The position numbers were made by a program, and so were the translations under genes. The notes beneath the pieces were generated by a model. That model had not been told where the DNA came from, searched no databases, and saw nothing but the letters and a program-made list of their open reading frames with translations. Shown piece by piece: positions 36,711 through 50,715 of a stretch of DNA of 53,243 nucleotides. Source of the DNA: Corynebacterium gallinarum (GTDB lineage Bacteria; Actinomycetota; Actinomycetes; Mycobacteriales; Mycobacteriaceae); assembly GCF_014837045.1 (NCBI RefSeq), contig NZ_JACSPR010000015.1, forward strand, positions 1 through 53,243. The letters run 5' to 3'. The stretch's first letter is position 1; each line of letters starts with the position of its first letter.

Positions 36711-37451
36711 ATGTCGATCCATCCTGTCCGTTCCAACTGCGCCCATCCACACCCGTGTGGGATTGATACCCGCATCGCGGTGATAAAGAGATCCCGTCTG
36801 GCACGGGGACTGTCCGAGGAACAGATGGTGTCGCTCGCCAGTGGGCTTGATGCCTGGTCCTGGCACGAGGGGGACCCGCTGCTCCTGGCAGGCGAGGAGG
36901 CCGACGGCAGCTACATGATCGCCTCCGGTCGGGCTCGGATCACCCGTGACACCATCGATGGCCGGGAGCTGACCCTGGACATCGCAGCACCCGGTGACAT
37001 TGTGGGGCCGGTGTCCACGGAGCCCACACCCGCTGTTGACTCCGCCTGGGCGATGGAGACCACCTGCGCGCTGTTCATCCCGGCGACGGCGCTGGCGGAG
37101 GTGGTGTCCACGTATCCGGAATTCGCCCTGGAGATCCTCCAGATGCAGCAGGAGCGTCTGCGTCAGGCGCGGGAGAGGGAGGTGGGGCAGACCGTGCATC
37201 CCGTGCAGCAGCGGGTGGCGGCCGTGCTGGAGGACCTGGCGGAGAAGATTGGGCAGCGGCTCAGCGACGGTTCTGTCCTGCTGCAGGTGCGTCTGCGCCG
37301 TCAGGATATCGCGGGCATGGCCGGGACCACCGTGGAATCCACCTCCAGGGTGATGTCGAAGATGAAGAAGGACGGGGTGATCGACTCCGGGCGGGAGTGG
37401 GTGTCCATCCTCGACAGTGATGCGTTATCGGATCTGGCTGCGGGGGAGTAG
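36711..37451 (+). CDS. Crp/Fnr-family transcriptional regulator
   Basis: 246 residues. An N-terminal cNMP-binding-like beta-roll (about 30-140; SYMIASGRARITRDTIDGRELTLD), a long dimer helix (LQMQQERLRQAREREVGQ), and a C-terminal winged HTH (about 165-240; LRRQDIAGMAGTTVESTSRVMSKMKKDGVI). The N-terminus holds two Cys (NCAHPHPCG, about 9-16), fewer than the four-Cys Fe-S cluster of classic Fnr, so oxygen, NO or redox sensing through this pair is possible but unproven. It is probably leaderless. The regulated genes are unknown; it stands alone between the lipoprotein gene and the arginine operon. Confidence 0.87.
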   Translation: MSIHPVRSNCAHPHPCGIDTRIAVIKRSRLARGLSEEQMVSLASGLDAWSWHEGDPLLLAGEEADGSYMIASGRARITRDTIDGRELTLDIAAPGDIVGPVSTEPTPAVDSAWAMETTCALFIPATALAEVVSTYPEFALEILQMQQERLRQAREREVGQTVHPVQQRVAAVLEDLAEKIGQRLSDGSVLLQVRLRRQDIAGMAGTTVESTSRVMSKMKKDGVIDSGREWVSILDSDALSDLAAGE

Positions 37452-37512
37452 TCGGGAGAGGATAAACCGCGACACCGGGCGGGTTTTGCCGATACCATCG
37501 GTGGGAAGGAGA

Positions 37513-37575
37513 TGCATCCGGTGAGGTCTGCATAAACCTCACCCCAATGCATGAATAGTTTGCATAGTTATGCAT
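37513..37575 (+). promoter_or_regulatory. argC promoter/operator with five TGCAT repeats
   Basis: TGCAT occurs at 37513, 37529, 37548, 37561 and 37571, the last three close together and embedded in AT-rich sequence (TGCATGAATAG, TGCATAGTTA, TGCATAAC) directly before argC. ArgR hexamers bind paired AT-rich palindromic ARG boxes with TGCAT-like half-sites, so this is the likely ArgR operator overlapping the promoter. Confidence 0.65.
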
Positions 37576-37577
37576 AA

Positions 37578-38639
<1,062 letters not shown>

Positions 38640-38677
38640 CAACCCCACCACACCAGTAACAGGAATCGGAGCACCAG

Positions 38678-39844
38678 ATGGCCCAGACCGGCATCACCGC
38701 ACCCCAGGGATTCGTCGCCTCGGCGACCACCGCGGGTATCAAACCCTCGGGCAAGCCCGACATGGCCCTCGTGGTCAACCAGGGACCCGAGTACACCGCC
38801 GCCGCGGTGTTCACCCGCAACCGTGTCATCGCCTCACCGGTCAAGGTCAGCCGCGAGAACGTCGCCGACGGACAGCTCAAGGCGGTGCTCTACAACGCCG
38901 GCAACGCGAATGCCTGCAACGGCACCCAGGGTGATGTCGATGCCCGCGAATCCGTCAACACCCTCGCCACGAAACTGAACCTCGCGCCGGAGGACATCGG
39001 GGTGTGCTCCACCGGTCTCATCGGTGAGCTGCTGCCCATGGACAAGGTCACCGCCGGCATCGAGACCCTCACCGCCGAGGGCGCACTGGGGGACAACGGT
39101 AAAGCCGCCGCACACGCCATCATGACCACCGACACCGTGGATAAGGAGACCGTCGTCTTCGCCGACGGCTGGACCCTGGGCGCGATGGGCAAGGGCGTGG
39201 GCATGATGGCCCCGTCCCTGGCCACCATGCTGGTCTGCCTGACCACCGACGCCTCCATCACCCCGGCCATGGCGCGCACCGCCCTGGCCAAGGCCACCGC
39301 CGTCACCTTCGACACCCTCGACATCGACGGCTCCACCTCCACCAATGACACCGTGTTCCTGCTGGCCTCCGGCGCCACCGGCATCAAGCCCACCCAGGAG
39401 GAGCTCAATGACGCGGTCTTCGCCGCCTGCTCCGATCTGGCCGATCAGATGCAGGCCGATGCGGAGGGCGTGACCAAGCGCGTCAGCGTCACCGTCACGG
39501 GCACCACCACCGATGAGATGGCCATCAACGCCGCACGCACCATCGCCCGCGACAACCTGTTCAAGTGCGCGATGTTCGGATCCGACCCCAACTGGGGCCG
39601 CGTCCTGGCTGCCGTCGGCATGGCCGATGCGGACATGGACCCGGATCACATCGCCGTGTACTTCAATGATCAGGCCGTCTGCCTTGACTCCACCGGCGCT
39701 CCGGGTGCCCGCGAGGTGGATCTCTCCGGCGCGGACGTCGCCGTGCGTGTTGATCTGGGTGCCGGTGGCGAGGGGCAGGCCACCGTGCGCACCACCGACC
39801 TCAGCTACTCCTACGTGGAGATCAACTCCGCGTACAGCACCTAA
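38678..39844 (+). CDS. argJ: Bifunctional glutamate N-acetyltransferase/ornithine acetyltransferase
   Basis: 388 residues. ArgJ cleaves itself before a Thr that becomes the nucleophile; here the site is in [11 protein letters not shown] (Ala/Thr). It returns the acetyl group from N-acetylornithine to glutamate, making the arginine pathway cyclic. In corynebacteria it is mainly the ornithine acetyltransferase. The C-terminal NSAYST ends with the typical motif [11 protein letters not shown]. Gap from argC is 38 bases with AGGAATCGGAG upstream. Confidence 0.96.
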   Translation: MAQTGITAPQGFVASATTAGIKPSGKPDMALVVNQGPEYTAAAVFTRNRVIASPVKVSRENVADGQLKAVLYNAGNANACNGTQGDVDARESVNTLATKLNLAPEDIGVCSTGLIGELLPMDKVTAGIETLTAEGALGDNGKAAAHAIMTTDTVDKETVVFADGWTLGAMGKGVGMMAPSLATMLVCLTTDASITPAMARTALAKATAVTFDTLDIDGSTSTNDTVFLLASGATGIKPTQEELNDAVFAACSDLADQMQADAEGVTKRVSVTVTGTTTDEMAINAARTIARDNLFKCAMFGSDPNWGRVLAAVGMADADMDPDHIAVYFNDQAVCLDSTGAPGAREVDLSGADVAVRVDLGAGGEGQATVRTTDLSYSYVEINSAYST

Positions 39845-39913
39845 CACCACCGCACCCCGGACGGGAAACGTCCGGGAGGTGGAACGTCGACAAGCACACG
39901 TGGGGAGAAGGAC

Positions 39914-40867
<954 letters not shown>

Positions 40868-42076
40868 ATGAAGAACCGCGCCACCGTGGAGGACACGCTC
40901 ACCAGCTGGCCCCAGGTACTGCTCAACACCTACGGCACCCCACCGGTTGAACTGGTCACCGGCAAGGGCTCCACCGTTACCGACGTCGACGGCAATGTCT
41001 ACATCGACCTGCTCGCCGGGATCGCAGTCAACGCCCTCGGCCACGCGCACCCCGCGATCATCGAGGCGGTGACCACGCAGCTCTCCCAGCTGGGTCACGT
41101 CTCCAACCTGTTCGCCACCCGCCCGGTCGTCGAGGTTGCGGCCGAGCTCGTGCGACGCTTCTCGCTTGACGACGCCACCATTGCCTCCCAGACGCAGGTG
41201 TTCTTCTGCAACTCCGGTGCCGAGGCCAATGAGGCTGCGTTCAAGCTTGCACGCCTGACCGGTCGCCACCGCATCCTCGCGGCCACCAACGGTTTCCACG
41301 GCCGCACCATGGGCTCACTCGCGCTGACCGGCCAGCCGGACAAACGCACCCCGTTCGCACCCCTGCCCAGCGGCGTGGAGTTCTACCCCTACGGCGACCT
41401 GGATTACCTGACCACCCTGGTGGAATCCGATCCCACCGACACGGCCGCCATCATCCTGGAACCCATCCAGGGCGAGACCGGCGTCATCCCCGCACCCGAG
41501 GGTTTCCTCACCGGTGTGCGTGAACTGTGCGACAAGCACGGCCTGCTGTTCATCGTCGATGAGGTGCAGACCGGCATCGGCCGCACCGGTGATTTCTTCG
41601 CCCACCAGCACGAGGGTGTCGTACCCGATGTGGTGACCATGGCCAAGGGCCTGGGCGGTGGCCTACCGATCGGTGCCTGCCTGGCCACCGGTGAGGCCGC
41701 CAAGCTCTTCGGCCCCGGCAAGCACGGAACCACCTTCGGTGGCAACCCGGTCTCCGCGGCGGCTGCACGCGCGGTGCTCTCGGTGATCGATGATGAGTTC
41801 TGCGCCGATGTCACCCGCAAGGGGGAGCTCTTCGTGGAGCAGCTGCATGAGGTTGCAGATGTCGCTGATGTCCGCGGACGCGGCCTCATGCTCGGTGTGG
41901 TACTGGATCAGCCCGTGGCCAAGCAGGCGGTGACCGCAGGCTTCAAGCACGGTCTCATCCTCAACGCCCCGGCGGATAACATCATTCGTCTCACCCCGCC
42001 GCTGGTGATCACCGAGGACGAGATCAGGGACTCCGTCCGTGCCCTGGCCGCGGTGCTCGCCGAATTGAACGCTTAA
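40868..42076 (+). CDS. argD: Acetylornithine aminotransferase
   Basis: 402 residues, class III PLP aminotransferase. The PLP-phosphate loop is [26 protein letters not shown] holds the cofactor-contacting Asp, and the Schiff-base Lys is in [14 protein letters not shown]. It makes N-acetylornithine from the semialdehyde and may also serve lysine synthesis (succinyl-DAP). It starts at ATG directly after argB without spacing. Confidence 0.97.
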   Translation: MKNRATVEDTLTSWPQVLLNTYGTPPVELVTGKGSTVTDVDGNVYIDLLAGIAVNALGHAHPAIIEAVTTQLSQLGHVSNLFATRPVVEVAAELVRRFSLDDATIASQTQVFFCNSGAEANEAAFKLARLTGRHRILAATNGFHGRTMGSLALTGQPDKRTPFAPLPSGVEFYPYGDLDYLTTLVESDPTDTAAIILEPIQGETGVIPAPEGFLTGVRELCDKHGLLFIVDEVQTGIGRTGDFFAHQHEGVVPDVVTMAKGLGGGLPIGACLATGEAAKLFGPGKHGTTFGGNPVSAAAARAVLSVIDDEFCADVTRKGELFVEQLHEVADVADVRGRGLMLGVVLDQPVAKQAVTAGFKHGLILNAPADNIIRLTPPLVITEDEIRDSVRALAAVLAELNA

Positions 42077-42089
42077 AGTAAAGGCTTGA

Positions 42090-43049
<960 letters not shown>

Positions 43050-43060
43050 GGACTGATTCC

Positions 43061-43594
43061 ATGAGCATGGATGACGGGCGGGCGTCGACAAGCGCCCCGG
43101 TGACCCGCACCGCACGCCAGGCGCTGATCGTGCAGATCCTCAACCGGCAGCGGGTGACCAGCCAGGTGCAGCTGTCCGAACTGCTTCTCGACGAGGGTGT
43201 CGACATCACCCAGGCCACCCTGTCGCGCGACCTGGATGAACTCGGCGCCCGCAAGGTCCGCCCCGACCGCGGACGCGCGTTCTACGCGATCGGACCGGTG
43301 GACACCACCATCGGCGAGGACCTGCGCGGACCCCAGGAGAAACTGCGACGCATGCTCGATGAACTGCTGGTCTCCACCGACCACTCCGGCAATATCGCCA
43401 TGCTGCGCACACCCCCCGGAGCCGCCCAGTACCTGGCCAGTTTCATTGACCGGGTGGGCCTCAAGGAGGTCGTGGGCACCATCGCCGGCGATGACACCGT
43501 CTTCGTCCTCGCCCGCGAACCCCTGACCGGACGCGACCTCGGCGAACTACTGGGTGGTCGTGCCGGGGCCCGCGGGCCGGAAGGTAAGGTATGA
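43061..43594 (+). CDS. argR: Arginine repressor
   Basis: 177 residues from ATG 43061, with GAGGA 8 bases upstream overlapping the end of argF. The N-terminal winged HTH (about 15-85; [24 protein letters not shown], then [18 protein letters not shown]) is followed by the C-terminal hexamerisation and arginine-binding domain ([30 protein letters not shown]). ArgR represses the cluster, here probably through the TGCAT repeats before argC. The C-terminal tail after residue 160 ([13 protein letters not shown]) is longer than in many homologues. Confidence 0.96.
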   Translation: MSMDDGRASTSAPVTRTARQALIVQILNRQRVTSQVQLSELLLDEGVDITQATLSRDLDELGARKVRPDRGRAFYAIGPVDTTIGEDLRGPQEKLRRMLDELLVSTDHSGNIAMLRTPPGAAQYLASFIDRVGLKEVVGTIAGDDTVFVLAREPLTGRDLGELLGGRAGARGPEGKV

Positions 43595-43682
43595 GGCGGG
43601 TCTATCCGAGCTGTACCGCGTGCCTTCCGGGAACAACTTCACATTCTTTAGAACTTTTCACTTAATAAGGAGCTAGAAACTC

Positions 43683-44888
43683 ATGACCAATCGTGTCGTA
43701 CTCGCGTACTCCGGTGGCCTGGACACCTCTGTCGCCATCCCGTACCTGTCCAAGATGACCGGCGGCGAGGTTGTCGCCGTCTCCCTCGACCTCGGTCAGG
43801 GTGGCGAGGACATGGAGTCCGTCCGCCAGCGTGCGCTCGACTGCGGTGCGGTCGAATCCATCGTCATCGACGCTAAGGATGAGTTCGCCGAGGAGTACTG
43901 CCTGCCCACCATCAAGGCCAACGGCATGTACATGAAGCAGTACCCGCTGGTGTCCGCGATCTCGCGTCCGCTGATCGTCAAGCACCTCGTGCAGGCCGCC
44001 AAGGAGCACGGTGGCACCCACGTCTCCCACGGTTGCACCGGCAAGGGCAACGACCAGGTCCGCTTCGAGGTCGGTTTCATGGACCTCGACCCCAATCTGG
44101 AGATCATCGCCCCGGCACGTGACTACGCATGGACCCGCGACAAGGCCATCGAGTTCGCCGAGGAGAACAACGTCCCGATCGAGCAGTCCGCAGCCTCCCC
44201 GTTCTCCATCGACCAGAACGTCTGGGGCCGTGCCATCGAGACCGGTTTCCTCGAGGACCTGTGGAACCCACCGACCAAGGATCTCTACGCCTACACCGAG
44301 GATCCCGCCCTGGGCAACGCCCCGGATGAGGTCATCATCACCTTCAAGTCCGGCAAGCCCGTCGCCATCGACGGCCGTCCGGTCACCATGCTCGAGGCCA
44401 TCGAGGAGCTCAACCGCCGTGGTGGCGCACAGGGTGTCGGTCGTCTCGACATGGTCGAGGACCGCCTCGTGGGCATCAAGTCCCGCGAGATCTACGAGGC
44501 ACCGGGTGCCATCATCCTCATCACCGCCCACGAGGCCATGGAGGATGTCACCATCGAGCGTGAGCTGGCCCGGTACAAGCGCGGCATCGACGCCCGCTGG
44601 TCCGAGGAGGTCTACGACGGTCTCTGGTTCGGCCCGCTGAAGCGCTCCCTGGATGCCTTCATCGAGTCCACCCAGGAGCACGTCACCGGCGATATCCGCC
44701 TCGTGCTGCACGCAGGCAAGGTCACCGTCAACGGCCGTCGTTCCGGTTCCTCCCTCTACGATTTCAACCTGGCCACCTACGACACCGGCGACACCTTCGA
44801 CCAGACCGCAGCCAAGGGCTTCGTCCAGCTGCACGGCCTGTCCTCCAAGATCGCCAACAAGCGCGACCGCGAGGCCGGCGACAACTAG
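43683..44888 (+). CDS. argG: Argininosuccinate synthase
   Basis: 401 residues. The P-loop of the ATP pyrophosphatase family reads [15 protein letters not shown], and the conserved [13 protein letters not shown] is present. It joins citrulline and aspartate with ATP. It lies 88 bases after argR with a strong ribosome site (AAGGAGC) and a possible own promoter (TAGAAC near 43650), so argGH may be a second transcription unit, as reported for C. glutamicum relatives. Confidence 0.97.
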   Translation: MTNRVVLAYSGGLDTSVAIPYLSKMTGGEVVAVSLDLGQGGEDMESVRQRALDCGAVESIVIDAKDEFAEEYCLPTIKANGMYMKQYPLVSAISRPLIVKHLVQAAKEHGGTHVSHGCTGKGNDQVRFEVGFMDLDPNLEIIAPARDYAWTRDKAIEFAEENNVPIEQSAASPFSIDQNVWGRAIETGFLEDLWNPPTKDLYAYTEDPALGNAPDEVIITFKSGKPVAIDGRPVTMLEAIEELNRRGGAQGVGRLDMVEDRLVGIKSREIYEAPGAIILITAHEAMEDVTIERELARYKRGIDARWSEEVYDGLWFGPLKRSLDAFIESTQEHVTGDIRLVLHAGKVTVNGRRSGSSLYDFNLATYDTGDTFDQTAAKGFVQLHGLSSKIANKRDREAGDN

Positions 44889-44912
44889 GCCCTGTTCGCC
44901 CCTGGTTGCTGA

Positions 44913-46382
<1,470 letters not shown>

Positions 46383-46414
46383 GTCTTCCTGGCTGCGTAA
46401 ACGTCAACTGACGT

Positions 46415-46464
46415 AAATCCCCGGTACCTGAACCATTGTTGGTTCAGATACCGGGGATTTTTCT
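46415..46464 (+). terminator. argGH terminator
   Basis: A 20-base arm (AAATCCCCGGTACCTGAACC) pairs with its near-complement 46441-46460 around ATTGTT, followed by TTTCT. Confidence 0.92.
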
Positions 46465-46480
46465 ATGGGCCGGGGTGTGG

Positions 46481-46551
46481 CAAAAACTGTTGGTTTGTGT
46501 GCAGGCTCCTGGGGTTTTGCGGGCGCGCACCCCACAAACCAACAGTTTTTG
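46481..46551. repeat. REP-like palindrome 1
   Basis: Perfect 19-bp inverted repeat: CAAAAACTGTTGGTTTGTG at 46481-46499 and its complement at 46533-46551, enclosing 33 bases that include TCCTGGGGTT. It shares core sequence with the palindrome at 46602-46662. It looks like a dispersed palindromic repeat rather than a terminator, since argH already has one. Confidence 0.75.
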
Positions 46552-46601
46552 CCAACGGGTGTGCTGGGTTGTCCCGGTGGGGGAGTGGGGGCATGAACGT
46601 T

Positions 46602-46662
46602 TTCGTTGGTTTGCGTTGGGCGTCCTGGGGTTATGCCGACGCCCAGCCCACAAACCAACGAA
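46602..46662. repeat. REP-like palindrome 2
   Basis: Arms TTCGTTGGTTTG plus TTGGGCGTC pair with 46638-46662 with one small mismatch and a 13-base loop starting CTGGGGTT. The GTTGGTTTG head and CCTGGGG loop are shared with the first palindrome. Confidence 0.75.
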
Positions 46663-46667
46663 TACGA

Positions 46668-47054
46668 TCAACCCTTGAGCTCATCCTCTGACTCGGAGAC
46701 CCGCTCACGGTTGTCCACCACCTGATCCATGTTCCCGATGGTCCATTGGACGAGCAGCTGCAGGAGGGGGAGGACCGAACGGCCGAGGGGGGTCAGTTCA
46801 TAGTCGACCCGGGGTGGGATCTCCTTATACATGGTGCGTTCGACCAGTCCGTCGGCGACCAGGCGCTGCAGGCGTTGGGAGAGCATCTTCTGGGAAATTC
46901 CCTCCACGGACTGTCCCAGCTCACCGAACCGCATTGCTCCGGTGCCCAGGGAGGTGAGGATCAGGATCGCCCACTTCTCGCCGACGGCGCTAAGGAGGTC
47001 GCGGCTGGCGCAGTGTGCACTGTGGGGGTTCCAGGGAGGGGACGCGTTGCTCAT
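46668..47054 (-). CDS. HxlR-family (DUF24) redox-type regulator
   Basis: 128 residues, single winged-HTH domain of the HxlR/DUF24 family (LLSAVGEKWAILILTSLG, RFGELGQSVEGISQKMLSQRLQRLVADGLVER). The N-terminal Cys in SAHCASRDLL (residue 15) is the position at which QorR, HypR and YodB sense oxidants, disulfide or quinone stress. It diverges from the NAD(P)-binding protein gene, and a palindrome in between is a likely operator. This matches the arrangement of C. glutamicum qorR and its target oxidoreductase gene, but orthology was not tested. Confidence 0.88.
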   Translation of the reverse strand: MSNASPPWNPHSAHCASRDLLSAVGEKWAILILTSLGTGAMRFGELGQSVEGISQKMLSQRLQRLVADGLVERTMYKEIPPRVDYELTPLGRSVLPLLQLLVQWTIGNMDQVVDNRERVSESEDELKG

Positions 47055-47096
47055 AGATCCAGCTTATCGCGCGGACCGCGCCAAAGCTAACCACTA

Positions 47097-47113
47097 GTAA
47101 GTGAAACACTTAC
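47097..47113. promoter_or_regulatory. Palindromic operator between HxlR gene and oxidoreductase gene
   Basis: GTAAGTG-AAA-CACTTAC, a perfect 7-3-7 inverted repeat in the divergent region. DUF24 regulators bind such short palindromes. A further CTAACC...TTAGTTAG pairing surrounds it. Confidence 0.7.
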
Positions 47114-47178
47114 CCTTAGTTAGTAATCAGGTAGGGTGGATGCCACACCATTCAACCCCCTGAGAGAAGGAGAACCCC

Positions 47179-47802
47179 ATGAGCAGGATCAGCATCATCG
47201 GAGCCACAGGAATGATCGGCAGCGCCATCGCCCGTGAGGCGCAGGAGCGTGGCCATGAGGTCATCGGCACCAACCGGAGTGGCGTCGCCAGCAACCCGGT
47301 CCAGGGCGTGACCTACAGGGCCCTCGACCTCACCGACACCGACGCCGTCATGGCCCTCGCAGTGGAGTCGGACGTGCTGGTCATCTCTGTGCCCGGCGGC
47401 CGGGAAACAGGTGATTTCGGACCCGTCATCCGGGCGCACGCCGATCTCATCGCCGCCGCCCCCACCTCCCGCATCTTTGTCGTGGGCGGTGCCGGTGGAT
47501 TGGAGATGCCCGACGGCACCCTGCTGATCAACGCCGGGGTCATTCCCGAGGAGTACGCCGACGAGCCACGCAGTTTCGTGGAGGTCCTCAACCTCTACCG
47601 TTCCGCAGACAAGGACCTGGACTGGGTCATGCTGGCACCGTCGCCGGAGATCGCCCCTGGTGAGAAGGCAGAATCCTATGTGCTGTCCGACGATGCCCCG
47701 GCCGGGGACAGGGTGACCACCGGAACCTTCGCAGTGGCTGTCCTGGATGAGATCGAGAGCCCGGCGCACCGCCGCACCCGTTTCACCGTGGCGGACGCCT
47801 AG
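47179..47802 (+). CDS. NAD(P)-binding atypical SDR, probable stress oxidoreductase
   Basis: 207 residues. The Rossmann nucleotide motif ISIIGATGMIGSAIAREA (residues 4-21) identifies an NAD(P)H-binding atypical short-chain dehydrogenase (YwnB/NmrA-like group). The classical YxxxK active site is not evident, which fits the group. Good ribosome site AGAAGGAGA. It is divergent from an HxlR-type redox regulator that likely represses it until oxidant or quinone stress. The substrate is unknown. Confidence 0.85.
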   Translation: MSRISIIGATGMIGSAIAREAQERGHEVIGTNRSGVASNPVQGVTYRALDLTDTDAVMALAVESDVLVISVPGGRETGDFGPVIRAHADLIAAAPTSRIFVVGGAGGLEMPDGTLLINAGVIPEEYADEPRSFVEVLNLYRSADKDLDWVMLAPSPEIAPGEKAESYVLSDDAPAGDRVTTGTFAVAVLDEIESPAHRRTRFTVADA

Positions 47803-47920
47803 CCGGTGCCGGTGCGGGCTCCAGCCGTGGTGCCACGGGTGTAGCACCACGGGTGTAACCAGGCACGGAGTATTTTTTCGAGCGGTTGCGGGCCCCGGTG
47901 GGCGCACTTACCATCAGGCC

Positions 47921-49123
47921 ATGACTGACACCTCTGCGCGATCCGGAAGAAATCGTGGCAGGGGTGTTTCTGTTGTGTTGGGCATCATCCTGCTGGTCCT
48001 CGCTGTGGTGGCGGTCCTGGCGGGGAGGGGGACCATCACCATCCCCGGTTTCGGCCAGGATGACAGTGCTGCAGCCCACCTGTCCGACCAGTCGGATCTC
48101 ACCACCGTTCAGGCCGTGATCGGGTCGGAGAAGAAGGCGTTCTTCGATGACCCCGGGGTCCGGGACGTCTTCGCAGAGCACGGTTACCGGGTGGAGGTGA
48201 CCACCGCGGGGTCGCGGAGAGTCGCCACGGACACCGATCTCTCCGGGTTTGATCTTGCTTTCCCCTCGTCGGCACCTGCCGCGCAGAAGTTGCTGGAGAA
48301 GGTCACCTCCACCGGTGAGTACACCCCCTTCAACTCGTCGATAGCGGTGGCCACCTTCGAGCCCGTCCTCACCATGTTGGAGCGCGCGGGTGTGGCACGG
48401 CAGGAAAACGGCCACTGGTACATCGATATGGTGGCCTATCTTGAGCTGGCGCAGGAGGGGACGCGGTGGCGTGATCTGGGGGATGAGTTCCCCTCGCCGG
48501 GCCGGGTGCAGCTGTCCTCCACGGATGTGCGCACCTCCAACTCGGCGGCCATGTATCTGTCGCTATTATCGTGGGCGGCCAATGACGGCGCGGTGGTGGT
48601 CGGCGCACCAGACGCCACCGCCCTGGTGCCGGAGCTCAGCCAGTTCTTCCTGGGGCAGGGATACACCGAGTCCACCTCCGCCGGGCCGTTTGCGGATTAT
48701 CTCTCCCAGGGCATGGGGTCCAAGCCGATGGTCGTGATCTACGAGGCCCAGTTCCTCAATGAGCTCGCCTCGGAGGATGGCCGCATTGAACCCGGTGACG
48801 GGAAGGTGCTGGCGTATCCGTATCCCACGGTGTTCACCAAGCACACCGCCGTCGGTTTGACGGAGGAGGGCGCGGAGGTGGGTCGACTTCTCGCAGAGGA
48901 TCCGCAGCTGCAGGAGTTGGCTGCGCGCCATGGTTTCCGCCCCCAGGATGGTCAGGTGTTCACCCGCGTGATGGCTGACCTCGATGTCGATGACGTCATC
49001 CCGGACCAGGTGCTGGGCATCGACCCGCCCGACTATGACACCCTGGAGGTCCTCATCGAGGGGGTCTCCGCCAGTTACAGCCCAGCGGGAGGGCCTGACG
49101 CGTCTCCGGAGGATGAACAGTGA
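47921..49123 (+). CDS. Membrane-anchored substrate-binding-like protein
   Basis: 400 residues from ATG 47921. One N-terminal membrane helix (VSVVLGIILLVLAVVAVLAG, about 16-35) is followed by a large extracytoplasmic domain. It looks like a periplasmic binding protein fold (DLTTVQAVIGSEKKAFFDD, then YRVEVTTAGSRR and FDLAFPSSAPAAQKL), although no ABC permease is nearby. The acidic tail ends PDASPEDEQ. TACCAT ends 6 bases before the ATG and no ribosome site is visible, so the message is probably leaderless. The stop overlaps the next gene's start (TGATG). First gene of a three-gene envelope cluster. Confidence 0.75.
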   Translation: MTDTSARSGRNRGRGVSVVLGIILLVLAVVAVLAGRGTITIPGFGQDDSAAAHLSDQSDLTTVQAVIGSEKKAFFDDPGVRDVFAEHGYRVEVTTAGSRRVATDTDLSGFDLAFPSSAPAAQKLLEKVTSTGEYTPFNSSIAVATFEPVLTMLERAGVARQENGHWYIDMVAYLELAQEGTRWRDLGDEFPSPGRVQLSSTDVRTSNSAAMYLSLLSWAANDGAVVVGAPDATALVPELSQFFLGQGYTESTSAGPFADYLSQGMGSKPMVVIYEAQFLNELASEDGRIEPGDGKVLAYPYPTVFTKHTAVGLTEEGAEVGRLLAEDPQLQELAARHGFRPQDGQVFTRVMADLDVDDVIPDQVLGIDPPDYDTLEVLIEGVSASYSPAGGPDASPEDEQ

Positions 49124-50715
49124 TGAAGAGCCTTCTACCCCTTGCCGCCCTGGTGCTGTCCACCGTCGTCATGGCCGGTTGCGCCCAGGGTACGGACACC
49201 GCCACCTCGGAGACCTCCGGCGTGCCCTCGGTGGTGCTTGACGACGACCCACTCCGCATCGTCGCCGCCACCGAACTCCGTGATCTGGAGGCGGTGGTGG
49301 AGCAGGCCTCCGGGGACCTCGGTTTCACCATCGAGCTGGAGTTTCCCGGCGGCACGCTGGAGAACAGCGAACGGCTCAAACAGGGGGATTTCGATGATGA
49401 TGTCGATGCCACCTGGTTTGCCACCAACCGTTATGTGGACTTGATCGGGGCATCGGACAAGCTGGGTGAGGCCACCAAGATCGCGTCCTCGCCTGTGGCG
49501 CTGGGGGTCGCCGGTGACCACGCCAGGCGCCTCGGGTGGGCTGACCGGCAACCCACCTGGGCTGAGATCGGTTCGGCTGCTGCCAGTGGGCAGCTCACGT
49601 TCGGCATGACGGATCCCTCCACCTCCAACTCCGGGTTCTCCGCCCTGGTGTCGGTGGCCACGGCCTATGCCGACACCGGTCAGGCCCTGACCCTGGAGGA
49701 TGTTGATGAGGTGGCGCCTGAACTGCGGTCCTTCCTGTCGGGTCAGACCATGACCTCGGGGTCCTCCGGGTGGTTGAAGGATGCCTTCCTCCGGGATCCG
49801 AACCGCGCGAACGCGCTGATCAACTATGAATCCGTCCTGCACACCATCAACGCAGAGGATAACGCCGGCCTGCGGGTGGTCGTGCCCGCGGACGGGGTGG
49901 TGAGCGCCGATTATCCACTGACACCCCTGGCCACCGCCGATGCGGAGGCAACCCAGCAGGTGGAGGCGCTCGCCGACTGGATGCTGGACCACCCGGAACA
50001 CCTCACCGACACCTTCCGCCGCCCGGTGGATCCCATGGCGATCCTGCCACCGGAACTGGCCCAGGCGTTTGTCATCGAGCAGCCCTTCCCCGGCGACCGG
50101 ACGGTGACCGATGCCCTCATCGCCGCCTACAACAATGACCTCCGTGTCCCCGGCAACACCACCTTCGTGCTGGATGTGTCCGGATCCATGGCGGGGACAC
50201 GGATGGAACTGCTGCGCTCGACGATGCTGGACATGATCTCCGGTGAGGCCTCCTCGCTGACCGGGGATGTCTCGCTGCGCGAGCGGGAGAACGTCACCAT
50301 CATCCCATTCAATTTCTCCCCCGGGGAGTCCATCACCGCCACGGTGGATGAGGTGGGCGGCCCGCAGCGACAGGAGCTTGTCGACGGGGTGGTCGCTCTC
50401 CAGGCAGAGGGCGGAACCGGCATCTACGACGCACTGATCCAGGCCTATGACGAGGTGGAAACCGGCGCCTCCATCCCCTCCATCGTGTTGATGACCGACG
50501 GCGAACAGACCAGTGGCCTCAGCTTCGGTCACTTCCAGCGCCTGTACTCCGAGCTGCCGACGGAGAAGAAACGCATCCCCGTCTTTGTCATCCTCTACGG
50601 CGAAGCCAACATCACCGAGATGGAGAACCTCGCCGGGCTCACCGGTGGCAAGACCTTCGATGCCATGAACGGTGGCCTGGAGGAGGCCTTCAAGGAGATC
50701 CGTGCCTACCAGTAA
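49123..50715 (+). CDS. Lipoprotein with substrate-binding and von Willebrand factor A domains
   Basis: 530 residues. Lipobox VVMAGC (Cys 20) anchors it outside the membrane. Residues about 40-320 form a substrate-binding-protein-like domain (LRIVAATELRDLEAVVEQ..., PSTSNSGFSALVSVA); residues about 345-530 are a VWA domain with an intact MIDAS (FVLDVSGSMAGTR; Asp 351, Ser 353, Ser 355) and MTDGEQT. Binding-plus-VWA proteins often sit with toxic-anion (TelA/XpaC) or envelope-stress genes. It starts in the stop of the previous gene and its 3' end overlaps the next gene by 14 bases. The overlaps show the three products are made together. Ligand unknown. Confidence 0.82.
   Translation: MKSLLPLAALVLSTVVMAGCAQGTDTATSETSGVPSVVLDDDPLRIVAATELRDLEAVVEQASGDLGFTIELEFPGGTLENSERLKQGDFDDDVDATWFATNRYVDLIGASDKLGEATKIASSPVALGVAGDHARRLGWADRQPTWAEIGSAAASGQLTFGMTDPSTSNSGFSALVSVATAYADTGQALTLEDVDEVAPELRSFLSGQTMTSGSSGWLKDAFLRDPNRANALINYESVLHTINAEDNAGLRVVVPADGVVSADYPLTPLATADAEATQQVEALADWMLDHPEHLTDTFRRPVDPMAILPPELAQAFVIEQPFPGDRTVTDALIAAYNNDLRVPGNTTFVLDVSGSMAGTRMELLRSTMLDMISGEASSLTGDVSLRERENVTIIPFNFSPGESITATVDEVGGPQRQELVDGVVALQAEGGTGIYDALIQAYDEVETGASIPSIVLMTDGEQTSGLSFGHFQRLYSELPTEKKRIPVFVILYGEANITEMENLAGLTGGKTFDAMNGGLEEAFKEIRAYQ

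Noticed and set aside
46404..46658. Short coding frames across the REP-like palindromes
   Set aside because: Both strands give similar accidental proteins because the DNA is palindromic.
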